DNA of 64,000 bases from Ruegeria arenilitoris (GCF_013035425.1 NZ_WQHX01000007.1:124001-188000); one strand, 5' to 3'; counted from the stretch's first letter, positions 1 to 10,022 are shown. Notes: a model not told the origin generated them from the letters alone. A program made the numbers and translations.

Positions 1-1757
1 ACCTCGACCAAAAGGGCTGATTGGCCGAGATGGCCTTCAGTTTCGCCGACGACCAGCGCAACATGACCGTCACGTACTTCGTTGCCAATGATATCATCTG
101 CGTGGTCAAGCAACCCAACTGCACCGATCGTGGGCGTCGGTAAGATCGCCTGACCATCGGTTTCGTTGTAAAGCGACACGTTCCCCGAGACGACCGGCAT
201 GTCCAGAGCCGCTACAGCTTCTCCAATTCCTTGAATCGCGCCGACGAATTGACCCATAATTTCAGGTTTTTCAGGATTGCCGAAGTTCAGGTTATCTGTG
301 GTAGCCAATGGTTTTGCGCCCACGGCTGTTAAATTGCGATATGCTTCGGCTACAGCTTGTTTTCCGCCTTCAATTGGATTTGCGCGCACGTATCTAGGTG
401 TCACATCACTGGTAAATGCCAACACTTTGTTTGTGCCATGAACGCGTACCATTCCAGCGCCCAATCCAGGCGTCCGCGAAGAGTCTGCCATTACCATCGT
501 GTCATATTGCTCATAGACCCATTGTTTGGCGGCATAATTTGGCGAGTTGAGCAGGGCGCGAAGCCCATCGATCGGATCAATCTGCGGGACTTCGGCGAGT
601 TCTTCCGCCTTAGGTGTAGGTTGCCATGGGCGGTCATATTCAGGCGCCGTAGAAGCCAGCTTAGATAGGGGTAAATCTGCTTTGATCTCGTCGTTGTGCA
701 TGATCAAAAAACGATCTTGGGATATAGTCTCTCCGACGATTGCAAAGTCCAAGTCCCACTTTTCGAACACCGCCCGGGCTTCGGTCTCAAGTTCGGGTTT
801 AAGAACCATCAACATGCGTTCTTGCGACTCAGAGAGCATCATTTCATACGCAGTCATGTTTTCTTCGCGCTGGGGAACGGTTTCGAGGTTCAGACGAACG
901 CCGAGTCCCCCCTTGTCGCCCATTTCGACGGCAGAACAAGTCAGACCAGCGGCTCCCATATCTTGAATCGAGATCACGGCGCCTGTTTGCATCAATTCCA
1001 GCGTTGCCTCCATCAGACGCTTTTCTGTGAAAGGGTCGCCGACTTGAACGGTTGGGCGCTTTTCTTCGATAGTGTCATCGAATTCGGCCGAAGCCATAGT
1101 AGCACCACCGACACCGTCGCGACCTGTTTTTGCGCCCAAATAGACGACAGGCATACCGACGCCGGAGGCCGCGGAATAAAATATCTTGTCACTATCGGCC
1201 AAACCAGCAGCGAAAGCGTTCACAAGACAGTTGCCATTGTATGCCGGATGAAACCGGACCTCTCCACCAACGCAAGGAACACCGAAACAGTTGCCATAGC
1301 CGCCGATTCCTTCAACGACCCCGTTGACCAGTTGGCGCGTCTTGTGATGATCAGGCTCGCCGAAAGACAGAGCATTCATTGAGGCGATAGGCCGAGCACC
1401 CATAGTGAATACGTCACGGAGGATCCCACCCACACCTGTCGCGGCCCCTTGGTATGGTTCGATATATGAAGGGTGATTGTGGCTTTCCATTTTGAAAACC
1501 ACTGCCTGACCGTCACCAATGTCAACGACGCCGGCATTTTCACCTGGTCCACAAATCACTTGCGGACCCGAAGTCGGCAGGGTGCGCAACCATTTTTTTG
1601 AAGATTTGTACGAGCAATGCTCATTCCACATTGCCGAAAATATCCCAAGCTCTGTAAAGGTTGGCTCACGCCCGATAATTTCGAGGATCATGTCGTATTC
1701 TTCGGGTTTTAACCCGTGTGCGGCGATCAGATCCGGGGTAATGGCGGGCTCGTGCAT
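1..1757 (-). CDS. purL: Phosphoribosylformylglycinamidine synthase subunit PurL (3' part outside window)
   Basis: Catalyses the ATP-dependent amidation of FGAR to FGAM in purine synthesis, as the large subunit of the three-part PurL-PurQ-PurS enzyme. About 585 codons are present. The family is usually a little over 700 residues, so the C-terminal part lies beyond the left edge. Translation from the ATG at 1757 gives the typical small-PurL start ([15 protein letters not shown]) followed by [12 protein letters not shown] and the substrate segment [20 protein letters not shown], then the second half ending near [12 protein letters not shown]. No frameshift or stop was seen. The partner genes purS and purQ lie 20 kb away in this window, so the three subunits are not encoded as one block. 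Confidence 0.97.
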   Translation of the reverse strand, partial: MHEPAITPDLIAAHGLKPEEYDMILEIIGREPTFTELGIFSAMWNEHCSYKSSKKWLRTLPTSGPQVICGPGENAGVVDIGDGQAVVFKMESHNHPSYIEPYQGAATGVGGILRDVFTMGARPIASMNALSFGEPDHHKTRQLVNGVVEGIGGYGNCFGVPCVGGEVRFHPAYNGNCLVNAFAAGLADSDKIFYSAASGVGMPVVYLGAKTGRDGVGGATMASAEFDDTIEEKRPTVQVGDPFTEKRLMEATLELMQTGAVISIQDMGAAGLTCSAVEMGDKGGLGVRLNLETVPQREENMTAYEMMLSESQERMLMVLKPELETEARAVFEKWDLDFAIVGETISQDRFLIMHNDEIKADLPLSKLASTAPEYDRPWQPTPKAEELAEVPQIDPIDGLRALLNSPNYAAKQWVYEQYDTMVMADSSRTPGLGAGMVRVHGTNKVLAFTSDVTPRYVRANPIEGGKQAVAEAYRNLTAVGAKPLATTDNLNFGNPEKPEIMGQFVGAIQGIGEAVAALDMPVVSGNVSLYNETDGQAILPTPTIGAVGLLDHADDIIGNEVRDGHVALVVGETEGHLGQSALLVE

Positions 1758-1844
1758 CGTATGTCCTTATCCAGAGTGGCCGGGATTGCGCGCCTTTTAA
1801 GCCAAGGGCGCGTCGGTGGAAAGGGTATTGAAGACGCGGTCAGT

Positions 1845-2957
1845 TCAGAACCGTTGACCGACATAAATATACAGCTGATCTTCGTCCAGATCGTTTCGAG
1901 CCCAATCAACTGAAAAGTCCACCGGGAACTTTTTCGAAACACGATAACGCGCACCAAGACCAACTGCTGAGTGGGTGCCCCCGTCGGATAGATCGGAAAA
2001 GCTGTCTCCGGTTTGGCCGACACCTCCAAAGGCAACAGCGCCAATCCTTTTTGTGAATTGATGGCGGTATTCAATTTGAAGGGAAGCCGACCTGAAGTCT
2101 AAAAACTGGGTTACAGGAAAACCACGGAACGCGTCGGTCCCGCCAAGAGAGCATTGATCGAAAAATGGTGTATCCTGCGAAGCCCCACAGATCGACGCGC
2201 GAGCAGCAATTACACCCTTTGCAGTAGGGTTCAGGTAATGCGTGTAATTGACAAACGCTTTCGAGTAGTCCCCGGTTACTCCTTTGAGCGTGTAGCTATG
2301 TGAAATTTCGGCCTGAAGGTTCGATCCTCTGGTAGGGTAAATCGTGTCATCCCGCCGATCCCATGCGGCTACCAAAGCTGGAGTAATGATGCGCATGTTC
2401 AAAAACTGGTCAAACGGAGGTGGGATTGGCGGCAGCCCAAGACCATCCAAACTGACCGAGGTATCCAGATATCGAACCGAAAGTCCCGCAGAAATTTCCG
2501 GCGTAATTCCGTAAGAAAACTCAATCCGAGCCAAGTCGCCGTCCTGTGTCACAGGCAGTTACCCGGTTGTAGTAAACAGGTCGTAGTTGATCGTGGCCTT
2601 GGCATACAAAGTCTCGATTTGCCATCGATTGCTGTCAAAGGCAAAATTAGCAGCACCGCCATAAGCCCGTGTACCGTTACTGGAGCCAAGAACGGCTATA
2701 CCGAACAAGGACGGCTTGGACTCTTCGTCCATTTGATAAAGATACCCAGCACCGAGCGTCAGACCCGACCCAATAGTGGGATTGGAAAACGGGATGGGTA
2801 CCGCGATGAAGGAACCGTTACGAAATCCGATAGACGCCTCGGACTGTGCTTGGTCGAAACCGTCCACATTTGTTTCCACCGTCACGGAACCCGAAAAGGC
2901 AGCGTTCGGCAAGACGCTTAATAATAGTGTTTTTAACGTGATTCCAGATAGTCTCAC
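1845..2957 (-). pseudogene. BamA/TamA-family outer membrane beta-barrel protein, interrupted by an in-frame stop
   Basis: Two reading frames, 2957-2559 and 2552-1845, lie in the same frame and are separated by a single TAA at 2561-2559 (context FTTTG-stop-LPVTQDGDLAR). Read through, they make one protein of about 370 residues: a signal-peptide-like N-terminus, repeated beta strands, an LGGTDAFRGFP motif typical of the D15/BamA-type surface antigen barrel, and a C-terminal phenylalanine (YIYVGQRF) as in outer-membrane beta-signals. The likely start is a GTG at 2957, and it is uncertain. A CAA-to-TAA change would explain the stop. A sequencing error or a suppressed stop are alternatives. No POTRA repeats are visible, so this is the barrel type without a long periplasmic arm. 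Its job is unknown. Confidence 0.75.
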
Positions 2958-2978
2958 GACAACAATCTCATGAACAGT

Positions 2979-3001
2979 AGAACCGGATTTTACCCGGTTC
3001 T
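2979..3001 (-). terminator. Hairpin downstream of the MscS-type channel gene
   Basis: An 8-bp inverted repeat (agaaccgg, 7-base loop, ccggttct) starts 14 bases past the stop of the channel gene on the minus strand. There is no strong T run after it, so it may be a weak terminator or an mRNA end-protecting hairpin. Confidence 0.45.
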
Positions 3002-3014
3002 ATTAATGTCAAAG

Positions 3015-5258
3015 TCAGGCTGGTCCTTGCTCTTTGTTTACCGCATCGCTCGCCGCCGCGCCAATGGCCGCTTTTTGTGGTTCCGAAAGGTGTTCGGCCT
3101 CATCCAGTCCTGGGATCGCAACACGAACTTCGCGGCGCGCAAAATCAATTCCGTTTTCTTTGAAAGCGGCTTTTACCCGATTGAAAATTTCCTTACGCAA
3201 GGTGAATTGCTTGCCCGGTTTGGCCATGAACTTGCCGCGGATAATCATGCCCACATCGTCAAAGTCAAAAACACCTTGGGATTTGAATGGTTGGAGGAAA
3301 CCATCCTTGTGAGTCTCGTCCTCCATCATCTCGGCACCGATCTTCTTAAAAATCTTTTTCACTTTGTTCGGGTCCGTGTCGAATGGCACAGTGAATTTAA
3401 GCTTCATTATTACCCAGTCGCGGCTGTAGTTGGTCAGCTTTTGGATTTCGCCGTAAGGAATGGTGTGAACTGGCCCTCGGTGATGGCGCAATTGCATCGA
3501 TCGGATCGATATCTTTTCGACTGTCCCGGTCGTGCCTCCAACATCCACATATTCACCTACACGGAACGCGTCATCGATCAGGAAGAAAATTCCACCAACG
3601 ATGTCCGAAACCAGTTTCTGGGCACCAAATCCGATAGCAAGACCAAGAATACCGGCACCTGCCAGCAATGGCGTGATATCAAGCCCCAGAGCGCCTAACG
3701 CCAACAGCGCGAAGATTACGGCTATCGCGACCTGCGCTGTCACTCGCAATAATGGCAATACGGTCGCTAAACGCGAGCCTCCGGTACCGCCACCTTCGCC
3801 AGCTTCTTCGTCAGGGCTTTGTTCGGCAGCGGTTTGTTCTTTGGCCAGACGTCGGTTGATCCACAAAGACACAACCTCGTTTAGGATATAGCCGACAGCG
3901 ATTATGATGAAAAATTGTATTACTTCACTGCCAGAATCAGATGAGCCACCAGCAATTTCCTGAAGGTCTAAGTCCCAGGCACCTGCAATCATCAGAATCA
4001 CAAGAATGCCTGCCAAAACGCGTCCGATGCGGATGTAACTACGCTTGGTGGATTTATAAGCTCTTTCCGCCACTGGACCGTCTCCGATCATTGGTGGCTG
4101 CAGATGCCGCACCAATCCTCTGATCAAGGTGTCCAAAGCTGGCGCGATAAGCAGCCAGAACATGGTGGTGAAGTGGGCACCATGGGCAAGTAGGGCAAAG
4201 ACTGTTGGGTTTCTCTGTGATGCCAGATACTCAACAAGCAGCCAGATGCCCGCCGAAACTCCGATTGCGAAATAGGGGTATATCCGCGCTACGTCTTCAT
4301 CGAACTTTGTACGGTCAGGATCTGTACCGAGCATCATGTCCGACAAACCATCGCGAGCTGTCCATGCGATAACGCCAATGTAGATGTGGATCGCAGTATT
4401 GAGCCAGAACCCCAAACGGGATTCACCCGGAGGAACGCCATTGGTTGAGTTGAAGTCCAGGATGAACATTGTGAAACCGATCAGTAGGAACAGACCGATC
4501 AGGTTGCGATGCAGATATTTGGCCCAATGGTCATCTACGTTTACCAAGCGCAAGTTGTGCTGTTTCGGGGCCAGAATAAAACGCGAAATAGCCGCGCCCA
4601 AGCGGGGAAACCAGATCAGATAAAAGACAAACGGACCGGCCTGAGCGATCTGCTGTTCGTCCAACAATTGCCTGCCCACAAAGACCAGCGTGTAGTAAAA
4701 GACGAGAAGGCCCAGAAATTCGAAACAGAAACGCTTGAACAGAAAGGTGACTGCACCGAGCAGGTCGGTCGAGGAGTCGCCATCTACGACCTTCATCCAG
4801 CGCCGTGTCCACAAACCAACGATGTTTTCGGCCGCGTAGCCAACGGCCAGGGCAAGGAAAGTAAATCCAAAAAGCGTCATTAAACCACTGGCGCCAAATG
4901 AGTTGCCAAAGTTGGAAAATGCCTCGATCTGGGCTGTAATCAGCAATGGAATTTTTCGAATGACGTCCAACCATGAAGCGGTCATGCTGCTGACGGTATC
5001 CGATATGGCCTGTACCACGCTACGACTGGTCGGAGCGGCTTCTTCCTGTTTCGCAGCCACAGCGTCCAGCCGTTCTAGCAAAATCGCGCGCACCTGATCG
5101 TCAGACATCCTTGCAACGAGGTCGTCGACCTGATCCGGTGTCAGATCTTCGGGGATGGTGACAGGTGCGGTGGAGGTCGTACTTTCCTGAGCCAAGACTG
5201 GCAGTGACAGAAAGATTACTGATATGAACGCCAGCAAAAGGCGGAGTGGGTGGAACAT
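3015..5258 (-). CDS. Mechanosensitive ion channel, MscS family (large form with extra N-terminal membrane segments)
   Basis: A membrane channel that would open on membrane tension and release solutes during hypo-osmotic shock. The 747-residue protein begins with a cleavable signal peptide (ending around SLPVLAQ). A periplasmic region rich in acidic residues follows, then many hydrophobic segments from about residue 115 to 530, and the MscS core at about 530-740. The pore-lining helix is rich in Gly and Ala (LAGAGILGLAIGFGAQKLV) and the beta domain contains DVGGTTGTVEKISIR and the HTIPYGEI segment. The length and signal peptide place it with the larger MscK/MscM-like members rather than the roughly 280-residue MscS. 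It is transcribed alone. The ATG at 5258 fits the signal peptide. Confidence 0.9.
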   Translation of the reverse strand: MFHPLRLLLAFISVIFLSLPVLAQESTTSTAPVTIPEDLTPDQVDDLVARMSDDQVRAILLERLDAVAAKQEEAAPTSRSVVQAISDTVSSMTASWLDVIRKIPLLITAQIEAFSNFGNSFGASGLMTLFGFTFLALAVGYAAENIVGLWTRRWMKVVDGDSSTDLLGAVTFLFKRFCFEFLGLLVFYYTLVFVGRQLLDEQQIAQAGPFVFYLIWFPRLGAAISRFILAPKQHNLRLVNVDDHWAKYLHRNLIGLFLLIGFTMFILDFNSTNGVPPGESRLGFWLNTAIHIYIGVIAWTARDGLSDMMLGTDPDRTKFDEDVARIYPYFAIGVSAGIWLLVEYLASQRNPTVFALLAHGAHFTTMFWLLIAPALDTLIRGLVRHLQPPMIGDGPVAERAYKSTKRSYIRIGRVLAGILVILMIAGAWDLDLQEIAGGSSDSGSEVIQFFIIIAVGYILNEVVSLWINRRLAKEQTAAEQSPDEEAGEGGGTGGSRLATVLPLLRVTAQVAIAVIFALLALGALGLDITPLLAGAGILGLAIGFGAQKLVSDIVGGIFFLIDDAFRVGEYVDVGGTTGTVEKISIRSMQLRHHRGPVHTIPYGEIQKLTNYSRDWVIMKLKFTVPFDTDPNKVKKIFKKIGAEMMEDETHKDGFLQPFKSQGVFDFDDVGMIIRGKFMAKPGKQFTLRKEIFNRVKAAFKENGIDFARREVRVAIPGLDEAEHLSEPQKAAIGAAASDAVNKEQGPA

Positions 5259-5357
5259 TAAATTACCCTCGAAGCCGAATTTTTGGTCTGTTTTTCCGGA
5301 TCATAGGGGTAGGTGGCTCAATTTGACAGCATGTTGTGATGTAAACGGTGAAAAACC

Positions 5358-5443
5358 AAAAAAAAAGGCCGAGCACTAAGCTCGGCCGTAGTCCAACAGG
5401 GAGGTATGAAAATGATGAGCGTTTCAGCATCACCGCCTTCGAA
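5358..5443 (-). ncRNA. Candidate trans-acting sRNA with CCUCCC motif and RpoH-like promoter
   Basis: Read on the minus strand, an RpoH-like promoter (CTTGATA at 5477-5471, 14-base spacer, CCCTAAAT at 5456-5449) is followed by about 85 bases that end in a strong intrinsic terminator. The terminator is an 8-bp GC-rich stem GGCCGAGC/GCTCGGCC (5387-5367) followed by nine Ts (5366-5358). Between them are a small hairpin (TGATG/CATCA, 5432-5413) and an unpaired ACCTCCC (5405-5399). This layout resembles the CcsR-type stress RNAs with CCUCCUCCC motifs known from Rhodobacter, but only one CCUCCC is present. Alternatively the hairpin merely terminates the LysR gene, whose stop is at 5526. A short plus-strand frame (37 codons from 5405) covers the same bases, but no family was recognised. 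Confidence 0.55.
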
Positions 5444-5448
5444 TGCTC

Positions 5449-5477
5449 ATTTAGGGATCACATTGTTGACTATCAAG
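5449..5477 (-). promoter_or_regulatory. Putative heat-shock (RpoH-type) promoter of the candidate sRNA
   Basis: CTTGATA and CCCTAAAT are separated by 14 bases on the minus strand. This is close to the sigma-32 consensus CTTGAAA-N13/14-CCCCATNT. The start point would fall near 5443. Confidence 0.45.
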
Positions 5478-5525
5478 GGATTTTCCTTTTCTTTGGATCA
5501 TGTCCGCTATGACGTTACTGCATAG

Positions 5526-6434
5526 CTAGAGTTTTCCCATTTGTCTCAATTGCTTACGATGCGAAATGATTTCGTCCTGAACAAAATCGCGGAAGGCAGA
5601 AATCCTCTTGGAATGGCGCAGTTCCTCGGGGTATGCGAGGTAAACAGGTACTTCGGCACCTTGTATATCAGCTGGAACATGCACCAAATCGGGAAAATCT
5701 TGCGTGACATAGTCTGGCAAAACGCCAATACCCAGATCATTTAGAACGCCTTGTAAAACACCAAAGTAGTTGTTGACCGTCAGTAATGAGCCCGGATTGT
5801 GGGTCATTAATTGGCGAACCATCGCTGCACTCGCGCCGACTTGCGGGGCAGCTGGTGTCTGACAAATCAACCTGTGTTTTGAAATATCCTCGACCTTTTG
5901 GGGTGGCCCGCCATGGGAATCCAGATATCTGCGTGTAGCATACAGTTGCATCTGAACAGTCATTAGACGCTTTCGCACGAGATCCGCCTGGCTGGGTTCC
6001 TTCATTCGAATGGCGACATCAGCTTCACGCATGGGCAGATCCAGAACACGCTCTTCCAACATCAAGTCGACATTGAGGTCTGGATATTGTTCGTAGAGTT
6101 TTGGTAACCGCGGCGCCAACCATAAAGTGCCAAACCCAAAGGTGGTCGTGACCCGCAAGACGCCAAAAACTTCGTCTTCGCTATCGCGGATACGGGCGGC
6201 TGTGGCATCCAGGCGTTTGGACATCGCCGACGTAGCGTCGAATAGCAGTTCCCCTTGTTCGGTGAGAATCAACCCACGAGCGTGACGGTGGAACAGGGTG
6301 GCATCCAGCGATTCCTCAAGAGCGCGAATCTGTCGACTAACAGCGGATTGAGACAAATTTAGCTTGTCTCCCGCATGAGTAAGGCTGCCTGCGTCGGCGA
6401 CCGCGTGAAATATTCTAAGCTTGTCCCAATCCAT
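5526..6434 (-). CDS. LysR-family transcriptional regulator
   Basis: A 302-residue DNA-binding regulator of standard LysR length. The N-terminal winged helix-turn-helix reads MDWDKLRIFHAVADAGSLTH, then LNLSQSAVSRQIRALEE (about residues 25-41). The periplasmic-binding-protein-like effector domain follows from about residue 90 (VLRVTTTFGFGTLWLAPRLP). It is divergent from the indolepyruvate oxidoreductase gene, with a 168-bp gap containing a perfect palindrome near 6537-6555. The usual LysR arrangement makes that oxidoreductase gene its likely target. The ATG at 6434 matches the normal LysR start. The effector is unknown. Confidence 0.9.
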   Translation of the reverse strand: MDWDKLRIFHAVADAGSLTHAGDKLNLSQSAVSRQIRALEESLDATLFHRHARGLILTEQGELLFDATSAMSKRLDATAARIRDSEDEVFGVLRVTTTFGFGTLWLAPRLPKLYEQYPDLNVDLMLEERVLDLPMREADVAIRMKEPSQADLVRKRLMTVQMQLYATRRYLDSHGGPPQKVEDISKHRLICQTPAAPQVGASAAMVRQLMTHNPGSLLTVNNYFGVLQGVLNDLGIGVLPDYVTQDFPDLVHVPADIQGAEVPVYLAYPEELRHSKRISAFRDFVQDEIISHRKQLRQMGKL

Positions 6435-6536
6435 CGACGCAACTTTCGTTATTCAAGCGCACGCCTATATGAAAGACGTAACAAATTCCACAATCAAACG
6501 GGGAAATCGTTACATCTAAGGGGAATTAAGCTATGC

Positions 6537-6555
6537 AGGTCAGTAATTATGACCT
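6537..6555. promoter_or_regulatory. Palindromic candidate operator between LysR gene and oxidoreductase gene
   Basis: AGGTCA-N7-TGACCT is a perfect 6-bp inverted repeat (6537-6542 and 6550-6555) about 47 bases upstream of the oxidoreductase start. Its dyad symmetry and position fit a LysR-type binding site, which has a T-N11-A core. Confidence 0.45.
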
Positions 6556-6602
6556 AATATAACAGATATTGGAGCACACTAATCGGACCTGGGAGGCGTC
6601 AG

Positions 6603-9600
6603 ATGAGTCAGCCAAAAGTTTCGCTTAATGACAGGTTCGATCTGTCGAAATCACCAGTTTTACTGAACGGGACTCAAGCGCTTGTCCGTCTAATGCTAAT
6701 GCAAAAAGCCCGCGACGTTGCCGCAGGTTTGAACACAGCTGGCCTGGTAACTGGGTATCGGGGTTCTCCACTTGGCGCAGTAGATCAGCAAATGAGCCGA
6801 GCCCAAAAACAGTTGGCCGAAAACGACGTCACATTCCAATACGGCCTAAACGAGGATTTAGCTGCAACGGCGCTGTGGGGAAGCCAGCAAGCCGGCCTGC
6901 GAGGAGACGGCAAGTTTGATGGCGTTTTTGGCCTGTGGTACGGGAAAGGCCCCGGTGTTGATCGTTCGGGCGACGTTATGCGCCATTCAAACATGGCGGG
7001 AACGGCAAAGTATGGCGGCGTGTTGATGGCCATGGGGGACGATCACACGGGCGAAAGTTCGACCGTTCTACACCAGTCCGAATGGTCGTTGGTCGATATG
7101 TATATGCCAGTTGTTAGCCCGGCCGGTGTGCAAGAGATACTAGATTACGGAATTTATGGATTTGCTCTCAGCCGGTTTGCAGGTGTCTGGGTGGGCTTGA
7201 AAACCATGAAAGACACGATCGAAGTCACGTCAGTAGTTGATGGATCGCCCGACCGGATGCAACTGGTTACGCCCGAATTCGACATGCCAGAAGGCGGCCT
7301 GAACATTCGATTGGGAGACACACCGCACCTGCAGGAGGCTCGGGTAATCGACTATAAACGGTTTGCAGCTGAAACCTTTTCCCATGCTAACAAATTGGAC
7401 AAAAGGGTCTGGGGCAAACCCGGAGCGAAGATTGGCATCGTCGCTGCTGGCAAGAATTGGCTCGATTTGGTTCATGCAATGTCTTTGCTGAATATCGATG
7501 CCAACGAAGCCGAACGGTTAGGCATTACAACCTACAAAGTTGGTCAAACTTTTCCGTTAGATATGAAAGGGTTCCATGACTGGGCTGAAGGTCTTGATCT
7601 GATTATTATCATAGAGGAAAAGCGAAAGCTTATCGAAGTTCAGGTCAAGGAAGCAATTTTCGATGATCGTCGTGGGCGACGTGTCTACGGATGGTACAAG
7701 GGCGGTGCAGGTACTTTGCATCGAGAAGAATTATTCCCGACCCGAGGGGCCTTGGACCCAATCATGATTGCTGAAAAACTTGGCGGCATCCTGGTCGAAG
7801 AAGGTCGAGATACTGACGGAGTCCAAGCCGGGCTTGCTGCTTTGTCCGAAGCCCGCCGCGCAGACAACGCCCAAGAAATCGCTGCACGCCTTCCATATTT
7901 TTGTTCAGGATGTCCTCATAACAGCTCAACAAAACTGCCCGAAGGCAGCCGGGCTTATGCAGGCATCGGGTGTCATTACATGGTTCAGTGGATGGATCGT
8001 GAAACAACGGGTTTTACACAGATGGGCGGTGAAGGCACCAACTGGATTGGTGAGGCACCATTTTCTACGACTAAACATGTTTTCCAAAATCTCGGCGACG
8101 GAACCTACAACCATTCCGGTGTTCAGGCCATACGGGCCGCTTTGGCCGCTGGAACGAATATTACTTTCAAAATCCTATTTAATGATGCGGTTGCCATGAC
8201 GGGCGGACAGGATAATGAGGGCGGACTGAGCGCGGAACGTATTGTTGCTGAAGTGAAAGCGATGGGCGTTGAACATGTGGCAGTCGTATACGACGAGAAA
8301 GAAGACTTAGATATTAAGTCGTTACCAGCCAACGTTGAAACTCATGAACGAGCCGAATTGATCAATGTTCAGGAAAAATTCAGGGAAATTGAAGGTGTCT
8401 CTGTCATTGTGTATGTGCAAACTTGCGCTGCCGAAAAACGCCGACGCCGGAAACGCGGCACCTTTCCTGACCCTGACAAACGAGTTTTCATCAACACCGA
8501 TATTTGCGAAGGCTGCGGAGACTGCGGCGTCCAATCAAACTGTGTTTCAATCGTACCAAAGGATACCGAATTGGGGCGCAAACGCGCGATTGATCAATCA
8601 AGTTGCAACAAGGATTTCTCTTGCCTGAACGGGTTTTGCCCGTCTTTTGTCACGTTAGAAGGTGCCATGATCCGCAAAGAAGCGACGACAGACGTTGATT
8701 TACCGGATTTGCCTGACCCCGAATTACCACAGATCCAAGGTACTCATAACATCGTGATAACAGGTGTTGGAGGCACCGGTGTCGTGACAATAGGTGCCGT
8801 GCTTGCTCAGGCAGCCCAGATTGATGGTAAGGGGGCTGGTATGATGGAAATGGCTGGCTTAGCGCAGAAAGGCGGCGCGGTACACATCCATTGCCGCCTG
8901 GCTAACGCACCCGAGGACATTAGTGCGATTCGAGTGGCAACGGGCGAGGCCCACGCGTTAATCGGTGGCGATCTGGTTGTATCAGCCGGCGCCAAGACTC
9001 TCGGGTTAACCCGGGCGGGCCATACTGGAGCGGTAGTCAACAAGCACGAAATAATTACTGGTGACTTCACCCGCGACACAGAATTCAAGATCCCAAGCGA
9101 CCAGTTGGAGTTGGCCTTGCAGGCTCGACTAAAAGAACGGGTCGACCTGTTTGACGCAAGTGAACTTTCACGTGCAGTAATGGGTGACTCCATCTATTCA
9201 AACATGATGGTTTTTGGAGCGGCTTGGCAACGCGGGCTTGTACCAATTCACCTCTCTTCGATTTTTCAAGCTATCGAGTTGAATGGAACTGCTATCGAGC
9301 GAAACAAACGGGCGTTTCAGGTCGGGCGTTGGGCTGTGCTGTTCCCTGAGGCTGTCTCGGGAATCCTTGGCCAGAATGTGACCGAAATTCCCAAAACATT
9401 GGAACAAACTATCGACTTCCGGGCCAGTCACCTGATTCAGTATCAAGGGAAAGGGTTGGCTAATCGATACCGAAAACTGGTTGATTCGATTTCGGATGAA
9501 ACAGTTCGCGAATCTGTGGCCAAGGGGTATCATAAGGTTCTGTCTTACAAAGACGAATACGAAGTCGCCCGTTTGCTGCTGCAGACACGGGAAAATGCCG

Positions 9601-10022
9601 TGGCCGAGTTTGACGGCGATTTCAAAATGACTTTCCATCTGGCACCTCCGATACTAGGAGGGAAATCCGCCAGCGGACGACCTAAAAAGCGGGCTTTCAG
9701 CGAAAAACTAATAGGACTGCTTAGACTTCTAGCGCGGTTCAAGTCATTGCGTGGTACGCCTTTGGACCCATTTGGTTATAGCAGCGAACGCAGGATGGAG
9801 CGCGCGTTGATACGGCAATATGAAAAAGACATGAAAGAGGTGTTACCGAAACTGACACCCGAAACGCGGGAAGCGATTGCAGCGTTGGCAAGGTTGCCCT
9901 TAGATATTCGTGGTTTTGGTCCTGTCCTTTCGGAAAACGAGGCAAAGGCGGCCAAACGCCGCGAGGAATTGCTGTCCGTGATCCGCGATGGAGGCCCTGA
10001 TATTCGGGCTGCGGCAGAGTAA
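6603..10022 (+). CDS. Indolepyruvate ferredoxin oxidoreductase family protein (fused subunits)
   Basis: A thiamine-diphosphate 2-oxoacid oxidoreductase that oxidatively decarboxylates aryl pyruvates from aromatic amino acid breakdown to acyl-CoA. At 1139 residues it is a fusion of the separate IorA and IorB subunits of archaea. The N-terminal pyrimidine-binding part contains VTGYRGSPLGAVD. The thiamine diphosphate-binding region (about 440-560) follows, with CSGCPHN and GGEGTNWIG. A Cys-rich iron-sulfur segment at about 635-690 contains DICEGCGDCGVQS and NKDFSCLNGFCPSF. The C-terminal gamma-type domain begins at about 720 (ITGVGGTGVVTIG). This fused type is common in alphaproteobacteria. The 2-oxoacid substrate cannot be read from sequence. 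It is the only gene of its transcript apart from a possible read-through into the acyltransferase gene. Confidence 0.92.
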   Translation: MSQPKVSLNDRFDLSKSPVLLNGTQALVRLMLMQKARDVAAGLNTAGLVTGYRGSPLGAVDQQMSRAQKQLAENDVTFQYGLNEDLAATALWGSQQAGLRGDGKFDGVFGLWYGKGPGVDRSGDVMRHSNMAGTAKYGGVLMAMGDDHTGESSTVLHQSEWSLVDMYMPVVSPAGVQEILDYGIYGFALSRFAGVWVGLKTMKDTIEVTSVVDGSPDRMQLVTPEFDMPEGGLNIRLGDTPHLQEARVIDYKRFAAETFSHANKLDKRVWGKPGAKIGIVAAGKNWLDLVHAMSLLNIDANEAERLGITTYKVGQTFPLDMKGFHDWAEGLDLIIIIEEKRKLIEVQVKEAIFDDRRGRRVYGWYKGGAGTLHREELFPTRGALDPIMIAEKLGGILVEEGRDTDGVQAGLAALSEARRADNAQEIAARLPYFCSGCPHNSSTKLPEGSRAYAGIGCHYMVQWMDRETTGFTQMGGEGTNWIGEAPFSTTKHVFQNLGDGTYNHSGVQAIRAALAAGTNITFKILFNDAVAMTGGQDNEGGLSAERIVAEVKAMGVEHVAVVYDEKEDLDIKSLPANVETHERAELINVQEKFREIEGVSVIVYVQTCAAEKRRRRKRGTFPDPDKRVFINTDICEGCGDCGVQSNCVSIVPKDTELGRKRAIDQSSCNKDFSCLNGFCPSFVTLEGAMIRKEATTDVDLPDLPDPELPQIQGTHNIVITGVGGTGVVTIGAVLAQAAQIDGKGAGMMEMAGLAQKGGAVHIHCRLANAPEDISAIRVATGEAHALIGGDLVVSAGAKTLGLTRAGHTGAVVNKHEIITGDFTRDTEFKIPSDQLELALQARLKERVDLFDASELSRAVMGDSIYSNMMVFGAAWQRGLVPIHLSSIFQAIELNGTAIERNKRAFQVGRWAVLFPEAVSGILGQNVTEIPKTLEQTIDFRASHLIQYQGKGLANRYRKLVDSISDETVRESVAKGYHKVLSYKDEYEVARLLLQTRENAVAEFDGDFKMTFHLAPPILGGKSASGRPKKRAFSEKLIGLLRLLARFKSLRGTPLDPFGYSSERRMERALIRQYEKDMKEVLPKLTPETREAIAALARLPLDIRGFGPVLSENEAKAAKRREELLSVIRDGGPDIRAAAE

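Noticed and set aside
696..1382. 228-codon plus-strand frame
   Set aside because: It is antisense to conserved purL sequence and has no recognisable domain.
2970..3698. 242-codon plus-strand frame
   Set aside because: It is a shadow of the MscS core domain on the minus strand.
5405..5521. Short plus-strand frame of about 37 codons with a GGGAGG site
   Set aside because: The putative ribosome-binding site is too close to its first ATG, and the opposite strand offers a complete promoter-to-terminator sRNA unit.
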